Source: Haliscomenobacter sp038240665
Lineage (GTDB): Bacteria > Bacteroidota > Bacteroidia > Chitinophagales > Saprospiraceae
Reading direction: 5' to 3'
Length of the DNA stretch: 15,909 bases
Assembly (NCBI GenBank): GCA_038240665.1
Contig: JBBRGN010000087.1
Location: 1-15,909 of the forward strand
Positions within the stretch are counted from its first letter, which is position 1; each line of letters opens with the position of its first letter. The notes under the pieces were generated by a model. It saw only the letters and a list, made by a program, of their open reading frames with translations. It made no database searches and was not told the DNA's origin. A program made the position numbers and the translations under genes. This document shows positions 15,783-15,909 of the stretch, piece after piece.

Positions 15783-15909
15783 TTAATCGTACTTATAAGG
15801 TAGAATGGCTGAATCTTTAACCGTAGAAAGGGTCATCAACGTTTTCAGGCGTTCAATTTCTTCGATTTGGGAAAGCGTTTTGGCGTTCTTGCCTTTACCG
15901 CACTGCGCC
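15783..15909 (-). CDS. Unrecognised protein, C-terminal end only
   Basis: The minus strand from the window edge is open for 41 codons and ends at a TAA (15783-15785). The residues begin AQCGKGKNAKTLSQIEEIER and end TVKDSAILPYKYD. The amphipathic, lysine- and glutamate-rich composition looks like real coding sequence rather than noise. The start and most of the gene lie outside the window. I do not recognise the family and cannot give a function. The next gene in the same direction, TraB-like, begins about 175 bp further on. Confidence 0.6.
   Translation of the reverse strand, partial: AQCGKGKNAKTLSQIEEIERLKTLMTLSTVKDSAILPYKYD

Overview
The window looks like chromosomal DNA of a Bacteroidota bacterium. 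The evidence is the mix of families (a GH95 fucosidase with a signal peptide, a propeller-type sensor kinase, a RecQ with a C-terminal HTH extension), signal peptides ending in A-Q or G-Q, and several matches to the Bacteroidota sigma factor promoter (TTG or TTTG, about 19-21 nt, TAnnTTTG). A Saprospiraceae-like member (Haliscomenobacter-type) is a guess from overall protein character and cannot be proved here. No mobile element, CRISPR array, rRNA or phage gene was seen.

Left part (1-5517): a secreted GH95 alpha-L-fucosidase (+) converges on a diheme c-type cytochrome (-). The two share one long perfect stem that contains both stop codons. Divergent from the cytochrome is a GNAT/FemAB-like acyltransferase (+).

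Centre (5518-11353): a large one-membrane-span sensor histidine kinase with an N-terminal beta-propeller (+) has no response regulator next to it. It is followed by a 420-bp non-coding stretch and then recQ (+). That stretch is the most interesting part of the window. It carries two successive terminator/promoter units in which the terminator of one transcript overlaps the promoter of the next. The middle unit should make a structured, ATG-free RNA of roughly 200 nt.

Right part (11354-15909), all on the minus strand: a leaderless-looking subtilisin-family peptidase and a glycerophosphodiester phosphodiesterase lipoprotein form a tight two-gene operon (9-nt gap). Upstream are tRNA-Ser(UGA), with its own strong hairpin and a promoter-like element, then a TraB/GumN-family protein, then a strong 13-bp hairpin with a hydrophobic start-less reading frame, and finally the C-terminal 41 codons of an unrecognised protein cut by the window edge.

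The genes are mostly single transcription units with unrelated housekeeping or envelope roles. Only the peptidase/phosphodiesterase pair is a convincing operon. I found no clear multi-gene novel system; the best candidate for something undescribed is the RNA between the sensor kinase and recQ.
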